A stretch of 64,000 nucleotides of DNA. Source: Branchiostoma belcheri (taxonomy: Eukaryota; Chordata; Leptocardii; Amphioxiformes; Branchiostomatidae). Of the stretch, positions 36,301-47,300 are shown piece after piece (position 1 is the first letter of the stretch; every line of letters starts with the position of its first letter). The notes below the pieces were generated by a model. The model saw nothing but the letters and a program-made list of their open reading frames with translations, did no database searches and was not told the origin of the DNA. The stretch covers positions 1,504,812 through 1,568,811 of the forward strand of contig NW_017803046.1 of assembly GCF_001625305.1 (NCBI RefSeq), read 5' to 3'. The translations under genes were made by a program, and so were the position numbers.

Positions 36301-38204
36301 GGTTTTTGGTGCACAAGGTTCATTGATGTATAATATATAAATATATATCATTATACAATCACAACATATTACCCAAAAATTAGCATTCTGAGTAACATTG
36401 TACTGTAAAAGTACAGTAACATATAATAGAAGTGTTATATGGATTATTTCTCCTAACATGCAAAAACGTAAACTCCCAAAGTGAAAAAAATGTTATGGAA
36501 TTATCAGTACAACAAAAAGTGTGGAGGATGAAAACGATAATCCACCATCATGTACGGTATACTAACAATAACAACATTGTTAAAAGGTTTTGGATGTTAA
36601 TAAAGTGCATGTGGTGGACATACAGGACAGTTTAGAAATTAAATGGAAAACTGCAGACTTTCTTCACCTTTACATGTACCAAATCAGATATAATTTGTTT
36701 TTTCAAATGCCAAAAGCTAAAATTTTGTGACTTTTCCTGTTGTTTTAGAATTGGATTTGAAATTAACCTCACACCAATCAAAAAACTATTGTCTGATGAA
36801 AAAAAAAAATCATGCAAGCAAGACTTGTGTTGTCCAAGATGTGTTATATTGTGTTGAACAACATTATCAGTAGGTGTGGGTCTGCAACCATTCCATGTAC
36901 CAGTATATGTAACTATTAAAACTGCTGTAAAATCTAGCTCTTGCAAAATGTGTGTGTGGAAACAGCCATATTGTGTCATGATGCACAGCCTCTTTCATAT
37001 AAAACATAGATTCACACCAAATGGTAGTAAAAGGGCTGATGTATTATTTCTCAAAAACTGAAAGTAAAAAAAGTCTCCTATGACTTCAGAAACAGGGTAC
37101 AAGAACATATGCTAACATATTATACTTACTAAACTTCTGTTCAATTCAAACAAATATAAAAACACAACTGCACACGTGTCTTGTTTGTGAGTGGTGTCAA
37201 TTACTTTCAAACACCATGAATGTATGTACAAGTACAGAAAAAGAATAGTCTTCAATCTACAACATAGCATTTCTTGATACTGGAAAATAAAGAATCAACT
37301 GTTCAAAGGGATTTTGCCAAGTTTAAATTGTTGGTGTCCTTGCACCAAAACTTTGTGTAGCTGTAGCCAATATTCTTATCTGTAGCAATGGGGAGACATA
37401 CTTAAGCAGACTGCAATGGCTTATGGAAGTCTGGGACAGCTCATAATCATTGGAATAGGCTTTCAGCACCAAGGACAGCATGGGTACTCCAGACCAATTT
37501 TAGCAATGGCTATACTGAAGCGCCGCCTAGTGACGGTTGATGGTACTGCAGTTGCCATAACATGTACATGTTGATCAAGAGTTGATCTTAAACCGCGGCC
37601 GAAACTATAAAAGGGGTTCTCTCATTGGCTGAAGGCTCAGTGCGGGTTTTTTTAGAACTGGTCTTAGAACAGCGTTCAGTACGGCTCCTACATTATCGTG
37701 TCTAACTGGTTACTGCATGACTTATTTCGCTCAGATTTTGTCAGGGAGGCATCTGAAGTGTTAGTGATCACATAAACATCAAGAGATTTCAATGTCATGG
37801 AAATATATTTGAAAAACATGCCAATATACACAGTTCATACTGTTTCAACCGCTAGGAGCTAGCGGAATCCCGCGGTTTAAGACTTCACTGATCTTTCTTT
37901 CACACTCACATATCGTTTTGAACTTCTCACAAAAATCTGTCCACCAGGAATCTTCATCCTCAGTCCCTGAACTTGATGCAAACTCAAAATTGTTGTAAAA
38001 TGTAATAAATATTGACAACCGACGTCAAATCTGACACCACTGCTGTATCATTCAGCACTGTACTCTTCAGCTCGGTGTCATTCAAGAACAGTCACAATAT
38101 TACATGCCTATGACACTCCCTTGAGCACAGAATGGTACAGTCCAATCACTTTATACTGGTCCAGAGCAGGCTGTTCTATTGCTCCAAATGAGGGGGGAGT
38201 GTTG
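33337..38204. other. Convergent Homer / RPC7 3' region
   Basis: No coding exon recognised. It should contain the Homer 3'UTR (aataaa at about 33586 and 33886 are possible polyadenylation signals) and the RPC7 3'UTR on the other strand, plus one inverted-repeat element at 37588-37880. Confidence 0.5.
37588..37880. mobile_element. Short inverted-repeat element with ttaaaccgcgg ends
   Basis: ttaaaccgcgg at 37588-37598 and ccgcggtttaa at 37870-37880 enclose 293 bp without coding capacity. TTA/TAA at the tips resembles PIF/Harbinger MITEs, but this is inferred. Confidence 0.55.
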
Positions 38205-38294
38205 CTAATATACTGGCCCATCTTCCAAAGCATCATCGTCAGCATCTAGGTAGTCCTCTCCATTGTCAAAGTATGACAAGGCATAGTCGGTCCC
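38205..38294 (-). CDS. POLR3G: RPC7 last coding exon
   Basis: 30 codons including TAG: GTDYALSYFDNGEDYLDADD, then ALEDGPVY. It matches the vertebrate NDYINSYFEDGDDF end in order and character. Confidence 0.93.
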   Translation of the reverse strand, partial: GTDYALSYFDNGEDYLDADDDALEDGPVY

Positions 38295-41200
38295 CTGCGA
38301 GTATATAAAAACAGGATACTGTCACAATTCTTTGTCATATATCATTATTAAATTTAAAGACCATATGACACCAATAACACTAAAATACATTTGTACAACA
38401 GTTCCTGAAATCAGTCTAATATGATAGGTATTATTTGATGCACAAAGGTGTTTGAACCAAAACTACACTCTTCGAGTGTTGAGGAACATCGAATCTTGCA
38501 AATAATTCTTCCAGTTCTTGATTTCTGCCACCAGTTAATGACATCACGGTGAAAATAATGGCCAATTCTGAACTTGGCACCACACCTCGTGAAACACGTT
38601 TATTTGAGAAGCAAATAAAAGCAAACATTAATAACTTACAAATGTATGTACTGTTTGTATTGTATCACAATTTCTCATTATGATGATATATAGATAATAC
38701 TACATTTGTATAACAATTAACTGGAAGAAATAAAAGCATGAGGAAGACTTCCCCTTACCTCCTCTATGTCCTCATCATCATAGAACTCCTCCTCTTCCTC
38801 CTCCTCCCCCTCAGCCTCCTTCTTCTTCTTCTCCTCCTCATCTTCATCATCATCCTCATCCCCCTCCTCCTCAGCCTGCAGGATTCGCTGTGGAACATAA
38901 GACCACACCAATTTAATTTCTTGGTTAACGGATTCGCCCGCTTCATTTTTTTCTGATTTGCAAATAAAAATAAAAATTCAGAATCAACTGCAAAATGCTC
39001 ATATTTTGCTCTGAACAGTTGAAAACAGTCCTTTTCATTCTAGTTGTTACAGTTATTCCATCTTTCAATGCAGTGGTATCATTAAAAGTTCAAAATTCAT
39101 TGTTTAAATTTTGAACCAGCCTGGTGTGTTGACTTCATGGGTCCTAATGTACCATTTGGGCCATAATAGAATGCCTAGGCCTGTTTTTATTTTTATTTTT
39201 TTCGCCCGCCCGCTCCATTATTTTTCTGGAAAAATCCGTTAACCAAGAAATAAAATTGGTGTGGCCTAAGGTATAGCAATGTTCATAAACCATTATACAT
39301 TTGATCTGTAAGAAAGGGCCATTGGGCAACAAGTAGTATTCCGGCCATTAGTAGCATTGCAAGTAAGTGGTCCATGCAGTGCTCTAATCAGCCTTAAATT
39401 TTTTCCTGTCATCCCATCTTGATTTAAAGTAACATCATGTTGAGCTCCAAAGAAACAATCCAATGGGGATCTAGGGGCTATTTCTTGCATTTGGAGGGGC
39501 AAATTTTGCTGTCAGACTAAGCTTAGTTTTAAGACATCTTTTTCCACATTTTTGCAACGTTTTTGTCCATCAAAGATGACAGATTGGGCAAAATTTTTGT
39601 CTGTCACAAGCAGCAAAATTCTGTCAAATGACAGAAAGACAGACGCTGGCTAGAACACTGGGTCAATGTATTAGGATTAGGGTGAGAAAAAAGTTTGTAG
39701 CATTGAATTTCTCTGTATTCTTGCTTTTCACAATACATCATGTATTTCTTTCTGGAAGTCAAATTATTGTGAGAAGCAACTTGTAATTACAAGATGGCTA
39801 AAATGTTTACGGTTTATGTACATGTATGACAAGTACCTTTAACTTGTTCTCTGCCTCCTTTGTGTCACCTTTTTGTCCTTTAGCCTTCAGCTTGGTCCCT
39901 GCCAATGACGGTTTTACTGAAAGCTCTGAAATGAGAATCACAGAATTAGTGATGACTGTCGGGATCTTATGACATTATGTCTGACACAAGAGAAAACAAC
40001 ATTGCCTAGGCCGAGCAATTATGTACTAGGCTATTTAAATACATTCTCCAGCCAGTATGTTGTAGTTTACAGCTGTGAATTACATGTATCATCACTTTTG
40101 ATACTCAATGTCCTGAGGAGTTCTGTATGTTGCACAGTATAGGTATCAAAGCATTACATGTACATTATCATAGATGTACAATGCAAAAGATAACTATACA
40201 GTAATAAATTGGTTCAAAATGTACTTAGGAGTCATTTGTGAAATGTATAAGAATATGACAAAATGTTCCATGCCACTTACTTAATCTCTTGGGTTTCTTT
40301 TCTCTTATTCTCAGCTCCTTGGGAAAAGTGTTCCAATCTGAACAAAAGGTTAAAAAGACAATTGTTACTCATAATGAGAATTCCTACTGTCAAGCTTATA
40401 TAAAGCAATGAATACAAAGTACATGGATCTGAGCAAAAGCTGATAAATTCCATTAAAGGCATCCAGTGCGATTTCTGGGCATTAAAACTGGTTTTTCAAA
40501 ATAAAAATTCTAGTCACCTAGTTACATGGTATGATTGAACAACACCATCCTAGCCCATATCAACCTTCGTTGAGCAAAAAAGCGATGTCGTTGAGCGGTG
40601 AGAACTCGCTGAAATCTGCACGCTTTCCCGGCCCGGCTTTGGAAGGCAGCCATTTTTCAAATCTGCCGACCGCGCGCGATGCCTACCGATGATCCCCGAA
40701 CACTTCCGGAGATTGTCACGTGATCCTCGGTGACCTTTCTGACACAGCTGTCAATCGGCTTATCAGAGATCACACGCACGTTCATTATTCTCCGTCGCAC
40801 TTTCCAGAACTTTTTTTGCGCTCGCAGTTCGTTTCGTTTTTTTTTATACGTGACAATGGCAGGTCGTCCCCGGCGAGCAACGAAAGAGAAAGCCATCGAG
40901 AGGTTTCGCATGTTGTCGGACGATGACGAAAACGGTTACTGGGGGCGATATTGCCTGATTTTTGGGGATGCACCCCTAAAATAGAGGACACTAGTTTCTG
41001 CGCTGTTTTAAACGCGTAAAGTATGAAATTCTGATGCAGATGTGCTAAAGTGAGGTAGTATGTGTCAATACCAAACAGATTTCCTTTTTCAGAATATTTC
41101 CAGTTTTAATGCAAAAAAATCGCACAGGATGCCTTTAAGTCTCAAATCTGTGCCCTGCACATGAATTGTCAACTAATAGCATTCTATTTTTATAACTGTC

Positions 41201-42761
41201 CATGTCAAACTTTTGGGATATTGAGAGATTCTTGTCACAGTTAGAGGTTAAAAAAACACCTTCCCACTTTTCTTGGGCTGCACAAAGCCAATACAGTAGT
41301 GAACTGATAGTGATGTGCCATCTCTCTCATACGTGCTGAGTGCTAAGCAGTAGGTCTTTGGTATGACCTGAAGTTTGCAACTAGTGATCTCCCAAATGCT
41401 TTATCTAACACCAGTTGTTACTCACTTGGTGTCCAGCCCAGGCCCTGCCCTTTGTTCTGTCCATTCAGCTGGTACTTGTCTGAGTACCGTTCAATATCTG
41501 CAATACAGACAGAAATCTCTTTATGCTCTTCACTTTGATACAACATGAAGTGCAAAGGTAAACATTATGAAATCTGGGCTGTTAATGTACCTTTCTTGGT
41601 ACTCTGAGGTTTGATGAAGTACGGAGACTCCCTCATGGATCCACGGAACTCCTGTTTGAGTGCCAACAGGTAGTTAGCCTCCTCTCCTTCCTGTAGGGGG
41701 ACAGGCTTGAACTCCAGGGGCTGGGAAAATACAACATTACCTTCATTTGTGGGGTTGTGTGGCTTAACAGCAAAGCATTCAGCTCAGGACCAACGCAAGG
41801 GGTCCCAGGTTCAAATCCTGCCAAGTTACCAACCTTATGCCTTGGGAAAGGCACTTTACACGACATAAATCAAGTATGTGTAGAAACCTCCTGTAGTTGC
41901 CAATCTTCATATTATTACACGCCACACGGGTTTATCTGGTATTTTGGGGTCCATGGACTAAGCAAGAAGGTGTAGAGAAAGAAGAAATTGTAAAAGTTGG
42001 CACCTGGAAGAACTTACAACTTTCGGTATAAACATACACGGTTACTACACCCCCATAGGAAGTATACCAATCGCTGTTGGTCGCAGTTTTTAGTTCTTAT
42101 ACAGACAACAAACAGTGCATACACAAAACCCACTACTACTGGTAGTAGAGTCTTTCAGAACTAGTGAACATACTGGATAGATGGGCGGCGGCTGTAGGGT
42201 GGGAGGGGGGAGACCCTCTCCTCTACCAAACCCTAACGCGCCGGGGTCGAACGACAGTCCACGGTGGCTCCCTCTGCCCCGACCTCGCCCCGCCATCCCG
42301 GTTTACAGATTTCCAGTTAAAACCAGATCATGAAAGGTTTGTGATCGCAAAATGCAGCCCAGCAAAGTTTGTAAACATTGGGTCGCCCGTCATCTGTTAC
42401 TGGGCGCAGCCATTTTGGATCACGAATGATGGGAATGGAATAGTCCATTTTCTTGCAGGATCCCACAGACTAGTACCGTAAATAGAAATTTGCACACATT
42501 ACATTGTATCAAACTTTTGCTACCTGTTTTTCAACAAGAAAGTTTGAAATTGCTGCAAGGCAAATTTAAGAACTTAGCGCAAAGCCATGACACCGAATGA
42601 ATATTTATCAAAATCCCTACAAAAACTTTCAGACTTACTGGATACAGGGGCGGAGGCTCATCCTTGCTTTGCGGCAGTTCCTTTCTATTTTGGAACCCCA
42701 AAGTCTCAATATCAAACGACAGTGGCTTTCCTCTGCCTCTTCCACGTCCCCTGCCCCCCAT
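38205..42761 (-). CDS. POLR3G: DNA-directed RNA polymerase III subunit RPC7 (POLR3G/POLR3GL)
   Basis: RPC7 belongs to the Pol III-specific RPC3-RPC6-RPC7 subcomplex needed for initiation on tRNA, 5S and U6 genes. Coding exons on the minus strand: 42296-42174 (1a) or 42761-42639 (1b), 41720-41591, 41497-41426, 40337-40281, 39925-39837, 38887-38759 and 38294-38205. All phases join; the total is about 229 aa against 223 (POLR3G) and 218 (POLR3GL) in human. Signatures are the GRGRG N-terminus, FD...LGF, PPPxYP, EFKPVPL, DIERYSDKY, DWxxxP-like NWNTFPKEL, a Glu/Asp-rich C-terminal third and the end DYALSYFDNGEDYLDADDDA. It is a single pre-duplication gene, so choosing POLR3G over POLR3GL is arbitrary. 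Confidence 0.93.
38759..38887 (-). CDS. POLR3G: RPC7 acidic exon
   Basis: 43 codons, phase 0, gttccacag acceptor and gtaagg donor. Almost only Glu, Asp and Lys after RILQAEEEGDE, as in the family's acidic tail. Confidence 0.88.
38902..39266. mobile_element. Inverted-repeat element abutting the RPC7 acidic exon
   Basis: accacaccaatttaatttc plus ttggttaacgga at 38902 is repeated in inverse orientation at 39235-39266, each followed inward by cgcccgc and an A/T-rich run. It starts only 15 bp from the exon's acceptor. Confidence 0.6.
39560..39660 (-). repeat. Dispersed repeat 'gttctagccagcgtcc', inverse copy
   Basis: On the minus strand it reads like 23428-23528, with substitutions. It marks a moderately repeated family. 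Confidence 0.65.
39837..39925 (-). CDS. POLR3G: RPC7 exon 5
   Basis: 89 nt with a catttcag acceptor and gtactt donor. Lys-rich: KLSVKPSLAGTKLKAKGQKG, then EAENKLK, like the KKAGPKPKKAK zone of POLR3G. Confidence 0.85.
40281..40337 (-). CDS. POLR3G: RPC7 exon 4
   Basis: 57 nt: NWNTFPKELRIREKKPKRL, matching the DWRRLPREMMPR zone of human POLR3G. gtaagt donor. Confidence 0.88.
40454..41137. mobile_element. Inverted-repeat element carrying a 42-residue ORF
   Basis: 38-bp ends (taaaggcatccagtgcgat... at 40454-40491 and the complement at 41100-41137) enclose a CpG-rich interior with a t-rich stretch just before a small reading frame at 40856-40984. TA or TTA at the tips may be the target duplication. 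It lies wholly within an RPC7 intron. A non-autonomous DNA transposon. Confidence 0.75.
40856..40984 (+). CDS. Small ORF inside the inverted-repeat element
   Basis: ATG with a good context (gacaATGG) and 42 residues to TAG: MAGRPRRATKEKAIERFRML, a DDDENGYW stretch, then GDAPLK. A basic then acidic peptide of unrecognised family. Its position behind a CpG-rich leader suggests a relic of a transposase first exon or a captured exon, but expression is unknown. Confidence 0.35.
   Translation: MAGRPRRATKEKAIERFRMLSDDDENGYWGRYCLIFGDAPLK
41426..41497 (-). CDS. POLR3G: RPC7 exon 3
   Basis: 72 nt with a attgcag acceptor and gtgagt donor: DIERYSDKYQLNGQNKGQ, then GLGWTP. It corresponds to QDIERYSKRYM in human POLR3G. 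Confidence 0.92.
41591..41720 (-). CDS. POLR3G: RPC7 exon 2
   Basis: 130 nt with a tttcccag acceptor and gtacat donor: PLEFKPVPLQEGEEANYLLA, LKQEFRGSMRESPYFI. Highly like YKPVPLKTGEGEEYMLALKQ of human POLR3G. Confidence 0.95.
41745..41880 (+). repeat. tRNA-derived SINE in RPC7 intron
   Basis: Plus strand: aaagcattcagctcagg (A-box side), ggttcaaatcctgcc (B box) and then cttgggaaaggcactttaca. Same family as the 22.0 and 23.8 kb copies. Confidence 0.7.
42174..42296 (-). CDS. POLR3G: RPC7 alternative first exon 1a
   Basis: ATG at 42296; 41 codons (MAGRGRGRGSHRG, LSFDPGALGFGRGEGL, PPPIYP), then a gtatgt donor in phase 0. Nearest to exon 2. Either this or 1b would join exon 2 to give the same protein length. 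Confidence 0.85.
42639..42761 (-). CDS. POLR3G: RPC7 alternative first exon 1b
   Basis: ATG at 42761; 41 codons (MGGRGRGRGRGKPLSFDIE, TLGFQNRKELP, PPPLYP), then a strong gtaagt donor in phase 0. About half the residues are identical to 1a, and the length and splice phase are the same, so the two are duplicate, mutually exclusive starts. Confidence 0.85.
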
Positions 42762-44179
42762 TTCCTGACTTTCACCGCTCTTTTGGGACCAAGTTCAGAG
42801 GCGACCAACTGTGTCCGCTTGTCGCATCTGCACCGACTCGGAAAAATGTTTCCATCCAGAAACGACCTTTGATATGTAATGGTTCAACCTGTCGTCCAAT
42901 CAGCTACGCCCTGATCTGATAGTATTAGTTATTTTTATGATGGTCGTTGGGTAATCTTTATGTCTGAAAAACGGCACAGTTCAGCTGAAAGAGACATCCC
43001 AAAAGGTTAACGATGATATCATTCATCACAAATTGATGAATACATAAGTTTTAAGTGGTTTACCTTTGAAAAGTTCATTTCACGCGCGTCGACGTCGTTT
43101 CTGGCGAAATTATTTTTATTCGTCCTTCCACATCACGTAGGGACGTTAGACTGTTGACTCACCAATCTAGGCAAGGTAAAGCTGTTTTGTAGCATTCATT
43201 GCTGTATGATACGTGTATTGGTAAAACTAGGTCTTTGCATTAGAAGAATTCCAATTCTGGCACCACACGCGTTAGGTTGAAGTTTTGTTAGCTTCAGCCC
43301 GCTCCTCAAGATCCACCACCCCATGTAAAACTTCACTTTACATATGTTGTTGATGATTATTAGACATTCATGTATTATATTGGTTTGTCAAACAGTATCA
43401 TATTATTTGCAAATATACCATGATTTATGTTATTATGGTTTGATGGTTTCACCTTTCACGTTCTTTTCCTCTGATACAATTTTTACACATTCTACGAGAT
43501 CTTTTGCTGTAATTGAACAAACACACAGATTAGAAGCAACGCTGTCTGATGTCTTGTAAATTCAAATTCTTTAATACAGTCTCAAGTTGGGCGACCCTAT
43601 TGAGATCTAACAACGTGTTAGGGTTACAGACATAACGTCTATGACGTCCAAAGAAGTAATATCATAACACACAATTGGTCCACTTTGCCAGCTCCAAAAG
43701 TGAAAAAAAAAACACACATGAGCAGGGAAGCGTTGTTGTTATACATTTGTGACAGTGCAAGCATCATAAATCATCGGTGGGGGGGGGACTTGTCTTACAT
43801 CAGTCTCCTTTTGGCTTTCTTCAATGTGTTTGCTATATATTACATGTATTACACTAAGTGAAATGTATTTAGTATCGATGGCTTAGTCAGCCTCTAGTCA
43901 AATACACAACCTACCATCTACCTACCATATCTACACAATACACATAACTTATATACTACTTATCAAGTAGTAGTATTAAATATGTTTGGATGTCTCTATC
44001 GCACATGTAAAGACCAACATTTCGCATCTAAGTCATACATCTACATCTCCAAGTAGATGTATGGTTGAGGTTTATTCTGCTTGGAGTCTACCTGGGGAAG
44101 TTTTATTTTTCGATCCTACTGGCCTCAACTTCTTATGTCATATATAAGGCAAGCCTTGCATATACGCGTTGTGCTACCA
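42762..44179. other. Intergenic between RPC7 start and aquaporin 3' end
   Basis: About 1.4 kb. It should hold the RPC7 promoter (CpG-containing DNA next to 42.76-43.15 kb) and the aquaporin 3'UTR. A poly-G run lies at about 43778-43787. No other gene seen. Confidence 0.5.
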
Positions 44180-44396
44180 CTACACCGCAGTGTTACTGGG
44201 CAAGTCCTCCATGGCAGCGTTAGCAACGCCACCACCTGGAACCTTGACGTCCTGCAGCTCCGGTGACTCGTGTACTGGCTTGTCGTCTTCATCCTCCGGG
44301 TGATGCAGCGCCACCATCAGCGTGTAGACCAACCCTCCGACCAGCCCGCCGATTAACGGGCCGACTATCGGCACCCACCACCAGTGGTTTCCCGCC
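44180..44396 (-). CDS. Aquaglyceroporin exon 6
   Basis: Helix 6 and C-tail: [28 protein letters not shown], then an acidic tail and [11 protein letters not shown] is a family hallmark. Confidence 0.95.
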
Positions 44397-47300
44397 CTGA
44401 GAAATTGAGAGGATTGACATTAATACTTCATAGTGCGGTAAAAAAAAGTGACAGGTGGTTGCAGCAAAAGGGTAACTTGAGACGGAGCTCGTCTACAGTG
44501 TATTTTTCAAAATATTCCGTGTGTTCCTTAGAATTGGCGTAATACTTGGACACAACAAATCATGAACACAAGTTTCAAGACGAGCTGCATTAATGTAGTC
44601 TCATCCGCAGAGAGAGAGAGAGAGATTCGTGCGTGGAGAGGACAAGGACTGGGGAGCTAAAATAGGTCTGATAACCAGGCTATTAATGTAGACCTTCCAC
44701 TCCGTCTAACGTTAATACACGAATATAATCAATTGAATTCCTTTTTGTATCTCAAATGATTGCTGTCCATGTTTCATTCTTTATCACCTCCTCCCGGCTT
44801 TTCTTTTACCTGAAGACTTCCAGGCCCCAGCCTGCCATCGCCGTGAAGAGTCTCGGGCCCAGGTCTCGGGCAGGGTTGATGGCGTACCCGCAGTTGAACC
44901 CGAAGGACGTGCCGATGGCGAACACCAGCAGGCCGACCAGGAGAGGCTCCATCCCGGCCGCCACCTTGTTGTTCTTGGAGTCCGTCAGAGCCAGAACACC
45001 GCAGAGCAACAGGGCAGTGCCCACCACCTGTCAGGTTAAGTGAAAAAATAGGATCATTTACTGTCCTAGTGGAAATGATTAACAGTTAAGGCGTAGTTTT
45101 GTAAGATCTTCAGCAAGTCTATGGCAAATCAACCGTCGAGAGTGATCTACGACAGCATTTCCCATCACAAAAGAGACAGCTGACACATCCACAACCGCTC
45201 CAACAACGTCATCAATACATTAGTTGCTGGTGTCGACGACAGAGGGCCCTTACTGAGAGAACCTCCAAACATCGCCTTATAGATTAAGGCCTCAGTACTA
45301 TAGCAGGACACAAGCACTAAATACCTATTCCGACCTAGCCATCACCGTCGTGTTTTAAAGTTAGGAAGGCTATCGTAATAATACCGCGCCCCCCACTCCT
45401 CCCCAAACCAGCTCACCTGGTCCAGCACTCCACTGCCGATAGACAGATAGTCTTGCGGGTAGGTACTGAAGATGCCTCCCGTCCCGTTCACACCTACAAC
45501 TGCTCGGGTACCACCGTCAAAGTTACCCAATGCATCTGTGGAGAATGTTCAGCATTAACTTATAAGCAAAAGTTGTCGCGTGGCAATTAACTTTTTAAAC
45601 CTTGGACGTTAACGACAACAAATGGCTAAAATTCTTCTTTCTACGGTACAAAAAGAGGTGAGAATGGATAGGAGTTGTACCTTATTCTCTTGTCGCTTTC
45701 ATTGTAGACAATGGTGTTACAGTCTTATAGATTAATATCATTTCAAGTACTAAACAACGATTCAACCAGCATCAGAATTATCCAGGACGTCTATATGGCT
45801 TTTTCACACATTTTTCGTAATAGGATTGTTTAGGCTATTGACGCGTTGGTAATTTACTCTTACAGTTTAAAACATGGATAAATCTTGGTGTAAGAATGTC
45901 ATTGATAGTTCTTGCTTCCATAGCTCGCGGTCTTCACACAAAGCAATGGCGACGCGTCCTTACCATAGTACACAATGTACACACAAACCGCTGACAAGAA
46001 GGCCCCTATCATCTGAGCCATGACGTAACACGGCAGGTACACCCAGCGTAGTTTACCCAGGACTGCCATGGTCAGGGAGACCGCAGGGTTCAGATGGGCT
46101 CCTGAAAAAAAAAACAGAAAGATCTATACGTCTTTTTCTCTGTAAAAGTTGTATCCATGGATTCGCAGACCTTCTGGAACTGTACAAAATTATGTATCCA
46201 ATCTTTTTTATATAAATAGATACAATGTGCCATTTTGAAAAATATTTGTTGGAAAATGTTGTAGTATCTTTAATGCCTGTCAGTCTGAAAGGACCAAAAA
46301 CATCTATACGTCTTTTCCTCTGTAAAAGTTGTATTCATGGCAAAACTTCTGGAACTGTATCCAATACGATCTTTTTTTAATGAAATATAAATACAATGTG
46401 AGCAGATATGATAATGACACCTTTGGTGCCATTTTGAAAAATATTTGTTAGTATAGAAAATGTTGTTTTAGCTTTCATGCGTGTCAGCATTAATGATTGA
46501 ACTATCTACAGAGGAGACTTATTTTAAAAAAAAGAAAAGACGTGACAAATTGCGTTATGTCATGTGTCATCAATCCAATGCTATATAGCTTGATGAGGCT
46601 GAAGCTGCAGTTCACCTGAGACCCCCCAGGAGGCGTACACGCCGATGACTACCCCGATGCCGTACGCCCAGTTGATGGACAAGAACGTCCCCTTAGCCTC
46701 CCGACTCAACACGACCTGCGCCACGGAGCCGTTTCCGATCGTCTGAAACAAACGGGGAAAAGTTGTTTTGTTTTTTCTTTAATATTCGTATATATAAAAT
46801 GATGTGAAGTGGACGAAAATTTATTTTTCCTATTCATATTCACAATAAACCACTTTCAATCGCAATATTTCAAATGTTTTCACACTAGCCCCCAGGTCTA
46901 TGTCTTCTGGACAGCTTGTTCATCTGCCAGTACACAACCGCCAAACCAGTATCTAGCATCTGAGGGTATTCTACGCAAATGGCTTCCAAAATGAAAGGAG
47001 ATTTTGTGTCAAAAAGGCAGTAGAGCAAAACCCCCATGCATACCCGTAGCGTCCGCGTCGAGAAAGCGGTATCCTAATAGCCTGGCTAGATTCCCCATTT
47101 TTCCGTAAACCCCAGATGCGTGTAGGGCACAGTTGGAAATACAGTCTCTAATAGGGCGTTTTGGAATTCTTGTTTGGACCTGGTCCATTTGCGCAAATGA
47201 TGACCTTGACACAAGTTCACGATCCCAGCAGCTGTCACAGAAAATGTACTACATGTAGTGCCAAGGCCATTATTTTAGTGTCACTGGTATTACTCACTCT

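Noticed and set aside
38738-38956. Leu/Ile-rich plus-strand frame suggesting a membrane protein
   Set aside because: It is the complement of the Glu/Asp-rich RPC7 exon; ctc/ctt repeats read as leucine.
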